DNA of 19,476 nt, taken from CAZIPZ01 sp964541075. Lineage in GTDB: Bacteria > Acidobacteriota > Terriglobia > 20CM-2-55-15. Below the pieces are notes generated by a model that did no database searches, had not been told where the DNA came from, and saw only the letters and a program-made list of their open reading frames with translations. The position numbers and the translations under genes are program-made. Location of the stretch: the NCBI GenBank assembly GCA_964541075.1, contig CAZIPZ010000064.1, positions 1 through 19,476 on the forward strand, written 5' to 3'. Position 1 is the stretch's first letter. Every line of letters begins with the position of its first letter. This document shows, piece after piece, positions 12,689 to 19,476 of the stretch.

Positions 12689-15600
12689 AACTTGCCGAAA
12701 TCTGTGTTAAGCGACCCGTCTTCGCCACGATGCTCGTGATGACGTTTGTTGTCCTGGGCGTGTTTTCATACACACAGCTTGGCGTCGACCTGTTTCCCAA
12801 GATCGATCTTCCTACTGTGACCATCCGAACGGCCCTGCCTGGCGCAAGCCCTGAAGAAATTGAATCGCAAGTTACAAAGCCGATCGAGGAAGTGATCAAT
12901 ACGATCAGCGGTATTGAAGAACTTCGCTCGACGACTCTTGAGGGAGTTTCGCTGGTCATCGTCCAGTTCGTTCTCGACAAGAACGGCGACGTCGCCGCGC
13001 AAGAAGTTCGCGACAAGATGGCGACTGTTATAGGTCAGCTTCCGCGCGAGACCCTGCCTCCGGTTATTGAGCGAGTGGATTTCGACGCGGCGCCTGTGCT
13101 GTCGATCTCCGTATATGGGGATCGGCCTCTGCGTGAATTGACGGAACTTGCAGACAAGCGAATCAAGCAACGTCTGGAATCCGTTCGCGGTATTGGTTCA
13201 ATTCAGATCGTAGGGGGGCGTAAGCGCGAGATTCAGCTGTGGCTTGATGTTGATAAGCTTCAGGCGTATCACCTCACGATTGATCAGGTTCGTGCGGCCG
13301 TGCGCGCCCAAAACGTCGAGGTTCCGGGCGGACGCATCGACCAGGGCCCGAATGAACTGGTTTTGCGGACGCTCGGACGCGTCGATCAGGTTCGAGACTT
13401 TGAAAAAATCGTCGTCGGCTCGGCAGGTTCGGCGCCTATTTACCTCCGGGATATTGCACGGGTGGAAGACGGATTTGAGGAAGGTCGCAGTCTTGCTCGT
13501 CAGGATGGCAAACAGGCTGTCTCGCTGCTGGTTCGAAAACAATCAGGAACCAACACCGTGCAAATGGCGGACACCATCAAGAGCGAGCTCGATCTGCTGC
13601 GCGCTCAACTGCCTCCGGACATCCATGCCGACGTTATTCGAGATCAGTCCCCTTTCATTAAAGCGTCAGTCAACGCCATCAACGAGCATTTGATCATTGG
13701 AGGCATCCTGGCCAGCGTCGTCGTGCTGCTGTTCATGCGAAGCTTGCGCAGCACAATCATCGCGGCGCTTGCGGTGCCAATTTCGATCATTGCGACGTTT
13801 ACGGCCATGTTCGGTCTCGACATGACGCTGAACAACCTCACCATGCTTGGCCTGACGCTCGCCGTCGGCATCGTTATCGACGACGCGATCGTTGTTCTCG
13901 AGAATATTTACCGATACATCGAAGAAGAGGGCTATCCGCCGGTTCGCGCCGCTATCGCTGCTACTGAGGAAATCGGTTTGGCGGTTATGGCGACCACGCT
14001 CTCATTGGCCGTGATCTTTATGCCCGTTGTATTCCTGGGCGGCATACCGGGACGCTTTCTGAAGAGCTTCGGTTTAACGATGGCCGTCTCCATCATGGTT
14101 TCGATGTTTGTGAGTTTCACCCTCACACCGATGCTTAGCTCGAAGTTTCTCAAGAAATCGCCCAATGGTCAGAAGTCTAAAGATTCCGGTTTCTATCGAG
14201 TGATCGATCAGGGCTACGGCCGGATGCTCGTGTGGGCTCTTGATCACAGGATGGCGATGGTCGCCATTTTCACGGTCACTGTTCTCATGACGGCGCCAAT
14301 GGCGATTCTTGTCGGCAAGGATTTTTTCGCGAACGATGATCAGAACGAGTTTGAGATCATTCTTAAAACACCTGATGGCACTTCCTTGGCAGGAACCGCC
14401 GCAGTCATTGAGAACATCGAGAAGGAAGCGTTTAAACTGCGGGGTGTTAAACACGTGCTCTCAACGGTCAACGGAGGCGGAAGCTCTTCCGTGACGGACG
14501 GCGCCGTTTATGTCCGCCTGGCGGACTTAAAGGATCGAGAGTTTTCTCAGTTCGATGTCATGGATGAGGCTCGCCGGATGATGAAGGATAAGTTCCCTGG
14601 ACTTCGGGTGGCGGTTCAGCCGGTTCAAGGGGTAAGTGGCGGAAATTTCCGGGCGCAGGCGATCACGTTGAACGTGCGGGGTCCCGAACTGAACGAGTTG
14701 TCGTCCATTTCAAGCAAGATTCTGGAAATGATGCGAACGGTTCCCGGAATGGTGGATCAGGACACGACCCTCAACATCGGAAATCCCGAGGTTCACGTGC
14801 GACTGGACCGTGCAAAGGCGGCGGATCTCGGGGTTCGCGCAACGGACGTTGCGACAGCTCTCCGGACGATGGTCGCGGGAGAGGAAGTTTCCAAGTTCAA
14901 AGAGGGCGACGACCAGTACGCAGTTCTTCTTCGGGTGATGCCTGAGGATCGCGACCGCCCGGAAAAGATCCAGAATCTCTGGATTCCATCGAGCCGTCTC
15001 GGCCAAGTTCAGTTAAATAACTTCGCCACCTTGGAAAAGAATCTAGGTCCGGCGAATATCGAGCGAATGGCTAGAGAACGCCAAGTGACTCTCGTTGCAA
15101 ACCTTGAAAACAACGTCGGCATCGGCGACGCCGTTGCCGCACTGGACAAGAAGCTTGCCACGCTCCAAATGAAGCCGGGCTATACGACCGAGTGGACAGG
15201 CAGAGCAAAAACTCTCGGCGAGCTGCAGAAGAGTTTCATGATGGCATTCCTGTTTTCAGCCATTTTCATGTATATGGTCCTCGCGGCGCAGTTCGAAAGC
15301 TTCCTACACCCGATCACAATTATGTTGTCGCTGCCGTTGAGCATTCCCTTTGCGTTGTTCTCACTCTGGATTAGCGGTTCACGTCTCGATCTCTTCAGCG
15401 GTCTTGGTATTCTGCTTCTGTTCGGAATCGTGAAGAAAAATTCCATTCTTCAGATCGATTACACCAATACGCTGCGCGCACGGGGTATGGACCGTTATGA
15501 AGCCTTGATAAAGGCCAACCACGCGCGTCTCCGGCCGATTCTGATGACGACCTTCTCTATCGTCGCAGGCATGGTTCCGATTGTGTTGAGCACGGGTCCG

Positions 15601-15774
15601 GGTGCAGGATCACGCGCCCCGATTGGCGTGGTCGTCATGGGAGGACAGCTTCTATGTTTGTTGCTAACTTTGTTGTTTACACCTGTGGCGTATTCACTGT
15701 TTGATGACCTGGCTTCGCGATGGCGGACGTCTCCCGTCTACCAGGACGCCGCCGAACCCATGAAGGCGGATTGA
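12685..15774 (+). CDS. RND efflux transporter permease (HAE1/AcrB type)
   Basis: The 1029-residue inner membrane pump is full length for the family. It starts with the usual cytoplasmic helix and TM1 (ICVKRPVFATMLVMTFVVLG), followed by the porter domain. The proton relay is visible: the Asp pair Asp399-Asp400 in TM4 (GIVIDDAIVVLENI) and Lys918 in TM10 (GIVKKNSIL), matching AcrB Asp407, Asp408 and Lys940. This points to proton-driven drug or hydrophobic-compound export (HAE) and not the heavy-metal CusA class. Two large periplasmic loops (about 30-335 and 545-845) alternate with two membrane blocks. The start codon overlaps the fusion-protein stop (ATGA). A remnant of an ABC permease follows, then the outer membrane channel gene. 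Confidence 0.95.
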   Translation: MKLAEICVKRPVFATMLVMTFVVLGVFSYTQLGVDLFPKIDLPTVTIRTALPGASPEEIESQVTKPIEEVINTISGIEELRSTTLEGVSLVIVQFVLDKNGDVAAQEVRDKMATVIGQLPRETLPPVIERVDFDAAPVLSISVYGDRPLRELTELADKRIKQRLESVRGIGSIQIVGGRKREIQLWLDVDKLQAYHLTIDQVRAAVRAQNVEVPGGRIDQGPNELVLRTLGRVDQVRDFEKIVVGSAGSAPIYLRDIARVEDGFEEGRSLARQDGKQAVSLLVRKQSGTNTVQMADTIKSELDLLRAQLPPDIHADVIRDQSPFIKASVNAINEHLIIGGILASVVVLLFMRSLRSTIIAALAVPISIIATFTAMFGLDMTLNNLTMLGLTLAVGIVIDDAIVVLENIYRYIEEEGYPPVRAAIAATEEIGLAVMATTLSLAVIFMPVVFLGGIPGRFLKSFGLTMAVSIMVSMFVSFTLTPMLSSKFLKKSPNGQKSKDSGFYRVIDQGYGRMLVWALDHRMAMVAIFTVTVLMTAPMAILVGKDFFANDDQNEFEIILKTPDGTSLAGTAAVIENIEKEAFKLRGVKHVLSTVNGGGSSSVTDGAVYVRLADLKDREFSQFDVMDEARRMMKDKFPGLRVAVQPVQGVSGGNFRAQAITLNVRGPELNELSSISSKILEMMRTVPGMVDQDTTLNIGNPEVHVRLDRAKAADLGVRATDVATALRTMVAGEEVSKFKEGDDQYAVLLRVMPEDRDRPEKIQNLWIPSSRLGQVQLNNFATLEKNLGPANIERMARERQVTLVANLENNVGIGDAVAALDKKLATLQMKPGYTTEWTGRAKTLGELQKSFMMAFLFSAIFMYMVLAAQFESFLHPITIMLSLPLSIPFALFSLWISGSRLDLFSGLGILLLFGIVKKNSILQIDYTNTLRARGMDRYEALIKANHARLRPILMTTFSIVAGMVPIVLSTGPGAGSRAPIGVVVMGGQLLCLLLTLLFTPVAYSLFDDLASRWRTSPVYQDAAEPMKAD

Positions 15775-15793
15775 CGTCCATATTGTTTCTGAA

Positions 15794-16000
15794 TTGTGCT
15801 GGTTTCGGTCGAGCCGATTCAGTAAAGTCGGCTCAATTTTCTTCGCCGTCATTACCGGAGTGAGCGCTTTTTCAATTACGATTAGAACCTTATCGGTGCT
15901 GGCATCCTTCATTTTCGCTGCGGCGACCGGCATAGCCTTCAGTTACCATCCTGCGTATCAGGCCGCTCTGGATCCCATCGAAGCGTTGCATTACCAATGA
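15794..16000 (+). pseudogene. Remnant: C-terminus of a MacB-type (FtsX domain) ABC permease
   Basis: In one frame this stretch encodes about 68 residues with no good start (TTG only; the frame is open further upstream into the RND gene). The end reads GIAFSYHPAYQAALDPIEALHYQ when the pieces GIAFSYHPAYQ and AALDPIEALHYQ are joined. This closely matches the universal end of MacB/FtsX permeases (FG..PA..AA.LDPIEALRYE), preceded by a hydrophobic segment equivalent to the last transmembrane helix. Everything upstream of that helix is missing: the ATP-binding domain if there was one, the first three helices and the periplasmic domain. The natural reading is a deletion scar from an ABC permease gene once located between pump and channel. 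Its stop overlaps an ATG at 15997 as ATGA. Confidence 0.72.
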
Positions 16001-16027
16001 ATTTTCTACGGATGGACCTGCCCTTTG

Positions 16028-16034
16028 TAAGGAG
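16028..16034 (+). promoter_or_regulatory. Strong ribosome binding site of the TolC-like gene
   Basis: TAAGGAG lies 7 nt before the ATG at 16042. It decides that start over the in-frame ATG at 15997, which would add 15 residues before the signal peptide. Confidence 0.8.
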
Positions 16035-16041
16035 TTCGATT

Positions 16042-17724
16042 ATGAAAATAACAAAAGCTGTGGCGATGCTGGCACTGCTGGTTTCCCTTGCGGCGCCATT
16101 GCACGGTGCGGAACTTAACTTTGTTAATCAATTGTTCAGCAGATACCGGCCATCCGCTGTGCCGCTGCCGGTTGCTCCGGCAGAGCGTTCGCAACAGGCC
16201 TTAACGGATTTGATCCGGTCTGGAGCGCTGCCTTTGAGCGTCAATGACGTAGTGCGATTGATGCTGGAGAACAATCTCGACATCGGGGTGAATCGCTTGG
16301 GTCCTCGATCCACTCAGTTCCTGATCGAAACGTTCTACCGTCCATTTGAGCCCACCTTGCGAGTCCAATCGTCCGTAACCCGGAATACAACTCCGGCGAC
16401 GTCTCAGTTGGTCGGCGCACCGGCGCTGAGTCAACTGTCGCAGAACTACAGTGTTGGATATCTCCAGACGTTGCCAACGGGAACAGATCTTGGTGTGGAT
16501 TTCATTCTGAGCCGCAACTCATCCAACAGTGCGTTCAGCACGTTTAATCCATCCTGGTCCGGCAATATTCGGTATTCTTTCAATCAACACCTGCTTCGGA
16601 ACTTTGGGAAGCTGGAAAACCTGCATCAGATTCGCGTGGCTCAAAACAATCAGAAACTTTCAGAGATTGATTTTGAGCGCCAGCTCATCGATTTGGTTTC
16701 TCAGGGACTGCGTCTCTACTGGGACCTGGTTTTCACCGCCGAAGATATAAAGGTCAAACAGCGTTCAATGGATCTGGCTCAGAAGACTCTTTCGGACAAT
16801 CGTATTCAGGTGGACATCGGAACGTTGGCGCCCATTGATCTTGTGCAAGCTGAGTCGGAAGTGGCGTCGCGAAGGGAACAGCTCGTTGTATCGACGTATA
16901 CGCATTCGCAAATAGAGGATCAGGTGAAGAAGCTCATTTCCTCGCAGGGAGATCCCGGCCTGGTGCTTGCGAGACTTTCGCCAAGCGATGCGGTCCGTCA
17001 GCCGAGTCCGAATGATGTTTCATCTCCCGAAGAAGCCATCAAGGTGGCCCTTGAGAACCGCCCGGAGGTTAGGCAACTCCAACTTCAATTACAGAATCGG
17101 GATATCGACCTGCAGTTCGCAAAGAACCAGCTGCTGCCGGTATTTGATATTTTCGGAGACTATGTGCAGAACGGCGTGGGCGGGAGAGAGACGATTCGTG
17201 CAGGTTTCGGTGGAAGCGCACCCATAATCGAAGTTCGAGAAGGTGGTTTACGTAATGCTTTCAGTCAGCTTTTCGGCTATGACTTCACAGGATACGCAGT
17301 AGGGTTTACTCTCCAAATCCCACTGACAAACCGTGCAGCGCAAGGCGAACACGCTCGGGCAACGACAGAACGCCGCGTTACGCAGAGCCGTCTCGAAGCA
17401 ACGACGCAGCAAATCGCGCTCGAAGTCAGGAATGCACTCAGTATTGTTGAAATGAACCGTGCGCGAATCGATGCCGCTGCGAAGGCGCGTGAGCTCGCGG
17501 AACGGCGCCTTGATGCGGAGAATAAAAAGTTTGAGCTCGGCGCCTCAACAATTCGCTTCGTCCTCGAGGAGCAGCGGAACGTGACCGAGGCTCAGACAAA
17601 GGAAATTTCATCGCTCGTCAACTACACAAAAGCGCTTGTCGACTTGGATCGAGCAATGGGCTTATCCCTGAAGAAGAATAATATTGAAGTTGAGAAATCT
17701 CTAAATCCCATAGCATCCCGCTAA
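16042..17724 (+). CDS. TolC-like outer membrane efflux protein (OEP family)
   Basis: The 560-residue protein begins with a signal peptide (MKITKAVAMLALLVSLAAPLHGA) and contains two OEP repeats, the first around residues 70-285 and the second around 330-540. The long helical parts are visible as QLIDLVSQGLRLYWDLVF with IGTLAPIDLVQAESEVASRR in the first half and RLEATTQQIALEVRNALSI with AERRLDAENKKFELGAST in the second. It would form the trimeric outer membrane channel for the upstream fusion protein and RND pump. No N-terminal lipobox Cys is present, so it is probably not a lipoprotein. It exceeds E. coli TolC in length, mainly through an extra segment at about 385-430 (NGVGGRETIRAGFGG onward) between helices of the second half. 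It is separated from the permease gene by the ABC-permease remnant. Confidence 0.9.
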   Translation: MKITKAVAMLALLVSLAAPLHGAELNFVNQLFSRYRPSAVPLPVAPAERSQQALTDLIRSGALPLSVNDVVRLMLENNLDIGVNRLGPRSTQFLIETFYRPFEPTLRVQSSVTRNTTPATSQLVGAPALSQLSQNYSVGYLQTLPTGTDLGVDFILSRNSSNSAFSTFNPSWSGNIRYSFNQHLLRNFGKLENLHQIRVAQNNQKLSEIDFERQLIDLVSQGLRLYWDLVFTAEDIKVKQRSMDLAQKTLSDNRIQVDIGTLAPIDLVQAESEVASRREQLVVSTYTHSQIEDQVKKLISSQGDPGLVLARLSPSDAVRQPSPNDVSSPEEAIKVALENRPEVRQLQLQLQNRDIDLQFAKNQLLPVFDIFGDYVQNGVGGRETIRAGFGGSAPIIEVREGGLRNAFSQLFGYDFTGYAVGFTLQIPLTNRAAQGEHARATTERRVTQSRLEATTQQIALEVRNALSIVEMNRARIDAAAKARELAERRLDAENKKFELGASTIRFVLEEQRNVTEAQTKEISSLVNYTKALVDLDRAMGLSLKKNNIEVEKSLNPIASR

Positions 17725-17749
17725 GAAAGGCCTTCCGCCGTCGCAGTCT

Positions 17750-17775
17750 GCGGCCGGGGCGTAATGCCCGGCCGC
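17750..17775 (+). terminator. GC-rich hairpin after the efflux operon
   Basis: GCGGCCGGGGC and GCCCGGCCGC form a 10-bp stem with a single bulged G and a 5-nt loop (GTAAT), 26 nt after the channel stop codon. No U tract follows, so it is not a textbook intrinsic terminator. It may stop or pause transcription, or protect the 3' end. Its place between two transcription units supports a terminating role. Confidence 0.5.
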
Positions 17776-17790
17776 GGTCGTTCTCCGCAG

Positions 17791-17799
17791 TGATATACT
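17791..17799 (+). promoter_or_regulatory. Extended -10 promoter of the acyl-CoA synthetase gene
   Basis: TGATATACT matches the extended -10 form TGnTATAAT with one mismatch. The -35 position has no match, which extended -10 promoters tolerate. It follows the hairpin and predicts a leader of about 33 nt before the ATG at 17840, room for the AAGGGAG ribosome binding site. Confidence 0.42.
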
Positions 17800-17839
17800 G
17801 CACGTTCTCATCACTCATGGCGCGAAGGGAGAACTGTTT

Positions 17840-19318
17840 ATGCCATACCTACCGGAAATCTTCGACTCCGTTGCTCAACAACATCGATCGCGGGTTGCAG
17901 TCATTGAGGAAAGCAGTCAAATGACATTTGGGCAGCTTTCTGATGAAATCAACCGCACTGCGGCGACAATACAGGCGCGGGTCCAAGGAGATACGGTTGG
18001 AATTCTTCTCCTGAATTCTCAGAAATACGTAACGACTTTGTTTGCGATCTGGAAAGCCGGCAAGACCGCCGTTCCATTGAACTACCTTCTCCCTCCCCAA
18101 GAACTCGCCTTCATTGTGAAGGATTCCGGCATGTCGGCCCTTGTTTCATCCGCTTTTTTTGCACAACCGCTGCAGGCAATGAAACCCATGTTCGGCGACA
18201 AGGGCGTCCTTCTCATGGCGGACGATCCGAGTTTCATGGCTGAATCACCGATGGCGACGCCAGTTGCTCATCGAGATCCTGCACTGCTGCTTTATACGTC
18301 GGGCACTACAGGGAGACCCAAAGGCGTAATTCTTACTCATCAGAATCTTGCGTCGAACGTGAAGTCCTGCCAGGAGGCCGATAAATTCGACCAGAATGAC
18401 AATTTTCTGTGCTTGCTTCCGTTTTTCCACACATATGCCATTACCGGAACGATCTTGTTGCCTTTGCTTAGCGGCAGCAAGATGGTGCTGGTGGACCGGT
18501 TCCAGCCTTTGAAGGTTCTGGGTTTGATTCAAGAACATAAGATCAGCGTCTTTCTCGCAATTCCTTCGATGTATCGCGTACTCGCCCTCGCCGAGGGTGA
18601 TTTCGATGTGTCATCCGTGCGGTTCCCCATTTCCGGTGGCGAACCGCTTCCGGTGAGTGTCGGAGAGGCTTTTGAAAAGCGATTCGGCGTGGGGATCTAC
18701 GAAGGCTATGGGCAGACGGAAGCCGCGCCCGTAGTCACACTCAATGTTCCAGCCGCTCGTAAACTGGGAACGATTGGGCGGCCTCTTCCCGGCATCGACG
18801 TTGCGATCTGGGATGATCAGAACAAAGTATTATCCGCCGGAGAAGTGGGCGAAATCATGGTTCGCGGACCGAATGTGATGAAGGGATATCACAACCTTCC
18901 CGAGGACACTGCAAAGACGATCACGGACGGATGGCTCCACACAGGAGACCTCGGACGATTAGATAATCAGGGATTCGTAACGATTACAGGTCGCAAGAAG
19001 GATTTGATTATTTCCGCCGGCGAAAACATCTATCCTCGCGAAATCGAAGAAGTGCTTGCGCAGCATCCCAAAGTGAAAGAAGTCGCGGTCGTTGGCGTTC
19101 CGGATGAAGTTCGCGGTGAAGCACCGAAGGCGTTCGTCATTGTTCGGGAGGGAGCGACGACTGATGAGAAGGAGCTCCGCGCCTTTTGCCGTGACAACCT
19201 GGCGAACTACAAAGTTCCTAAACATTTCGAATTCTTGCCAGACTTTCCCCGAACTCCTTCTGGCAAAGTGCTCAAGCGCATGCTGCCGAATACTTCGGCG
19301 CGAACCGCCGGCAATTGA
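17840..19318 (+). CDS. Acyl-CoA synthetase / AMP-binding ligase (ANL superfamily)
   Basis: The 492-residue enzyme has the complete adenylate-forming set: the P-loop-like LLYTSGTTGRPKGV (150-163), FFHTYA (195-200), the adenine-binding GYGQTEAAP (289-297), HTGDLG (367-372), the hinge GRKKDLI (384-390), the SAGENIYPREIEEVL core motif and the catalytic Lys476 in RTPSGKVLKR. It would activate a carboxylic acid with ATP to an acyl-adenylate and then a CoA thioester, in the cytosol. It resembles medium- or long-chain fatty acyl-CoA ligases and 4-coumarate ligases. It is shorter than E. coli FadD (561 residues), and the chain length it prefers cannot be read. The ATG has AAGGGAG 8 nt upstream. It has its own promoter candidate and is probably independent of the pump operon. 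Confidence 0.92.
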   Translation: MPYLPEIFDSVAQQHRSRVAVIEESSQMTFGQLSDEINRTAATIQARVQGDTVGILLLNSQKYVTTLFAIWKAGKTAVPLNYLLPPQELAFIVKDSGMSALVSSAFFAQPLQAMKPMFGDKGVLLMADDPSFMAESPMATPVAHRDPALLLYTSGTTGRPKGVILTHQNLASNVKSCQEADKFDQNDNFLCLLPFFHTYAITGTILLPLLSGSKMVLVDRFQPLKVLGLIQEHKISVFLAIPSMYRVLALAEGDFDVSSVRFPISGGEPLPVSVGEAFEKRFGVGIYEGYGQTEAAPVVTLNVPAARKLGTIGRPLPGIDVAIWDDQNKVLSAGEVGEIMVRGPNVMKGYHNLPEDTAKTITDGWLHTGDLGRLDNQGFVTITGRKKDLIISAGENIYPREIEEVLAQHPKVKEVAVVGVPDEVRGEAPKAFVIVREGATTDEKELRAFCRDNLANYKVPKHFEFLPDFPRTPSGKVLKRMLPNTSARTAGN

Positions 19319-19476
19319 ATTAAATCGGATGCCGGAACGCTCGAAGATCGGCGCTACTTCCACGGCGCGCTGCTGCAGATATTCCTTCCATGCCGCACCC
19401 GGGACATCGCGCAGACGATGCACGTTCCCGCCAGAGACTGTCCGCATGGCGATGATCGGTTCATTACGCTCTACAA
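19319..19476 (-). other. Edge region with a possible partial minus-strand coding frame
   Basis: The minus strand is open from the right edge, with a protein-like composition (EPIIAMRTVSGGNVHRLRD, then AAWKEYLQQRAVEVAPIFER). About 63 percent of its third codon positions are G or C. I do not recognise it. The frame has no stop before 18959, which would mean 360 bp of antisense overlap with the synthetase, so either it is not a gene or an indel hides a stop. A TAA in another frame sits right beside the synthetase end. Confidence 0.25.

Noticed and set aside
12685..15774. A heavy-metal (CusA/CzcA-type) assignment for the RND pump.
   Set aside because: The TM4 relay has the Asp-Asp pair typical of HAE pumps, and no metal-binding Met cluster or metal-related neighbour is visible.
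15997..16041. The upstream ATG at 15997 as start of the TolC-like gene, coupled by ATGA to the ABC-permease remnant.
   Set aside because: The ATG at 16042 has a strong TAAGGAG at good distance and begins a clean signal peptide. The upstream start would bury that signal behind 15 residues. The ATGA is kept only as a historical hint.

Overview
The window is about 19.5 kb of bacterial chromosome, probably from an uncultured soil- or sediment-type bacterium. The gene repertoire resembles Acidobacteriota: a secreted PD40 beta-propeller next to a PA/M28/PDZ peptidase, a FAD/Fe-S oxidase fusion, and a TetR-controlled RND pump ending in an OEP protein. The taxon is an inference from gene content and was not tested. 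Two N runs (6229-6238 and 7570-7583) show that this is a gapped, metagenome-style assembly. I see no tRNA, rRNA, CRISPR array, insertion sequence or phage gene.

Layout. At the left edge the N-terminal half of a cysteine dioxygenase (minus strand) diverges from an EEP-family phosphodiesterase/nuclease (plus) across only 24 bp. The EEP gene then overlaps, tail to tail, the end of a long minus-strand series that runs from about 10.2 kb down to 1.24 kb. Read in its own direction, that series is: an AlkZ/YcaQ-like winged-helix protein with a good sigma70-type promoter, a small membrane protein, a secreted M28 peptidase, a secreted PD40 propeller, an FmdB-type zinc ribbon, a 952-residue D-2-hydroxyacid dehydrogenase (FAD domain fused to Fe-S/CCG domains), and an alpha/beta hydrolase coupled to it by a TGATG junction. 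Peptidase, propeller and zinc ribbon are closely packed and look like one transcript.

The plus-strand half starts at about 10.3 kb. A VOC-fold protein is followed by a drug-efflux style operon: TetR regulator, lipoprotein membrane fusion protein, RND permease, the C-terminal remnant of a lost MacB-type ABC permease, and a TolC-like outer membrane channel. The TetR, fusion protein and permease genes are joined by ATGA overlaps. Two 16-bp palindromes sit directly in front of the TetR start codon and are the obvious autoregulatory operators. A GC-rich hairpin and an extended -10 promoter separate this operon from an acyl-CoA synthetase at the right edge.

Most of the region is ordinary housekeeping and accessory content, and I do not see a convincing new multi-gene system. 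The points most worth a second look are the MacB-permease scar inside the RND operon, the paired operators abutting a start codon without a ribosome binding site, the AlkZ-like protein that lacks the catalytic Gln motif, the Cys at the cross-link position of a bacterial cysteine dioxygenase, and a mis-sized assembly gap that breaks the propeller gene.
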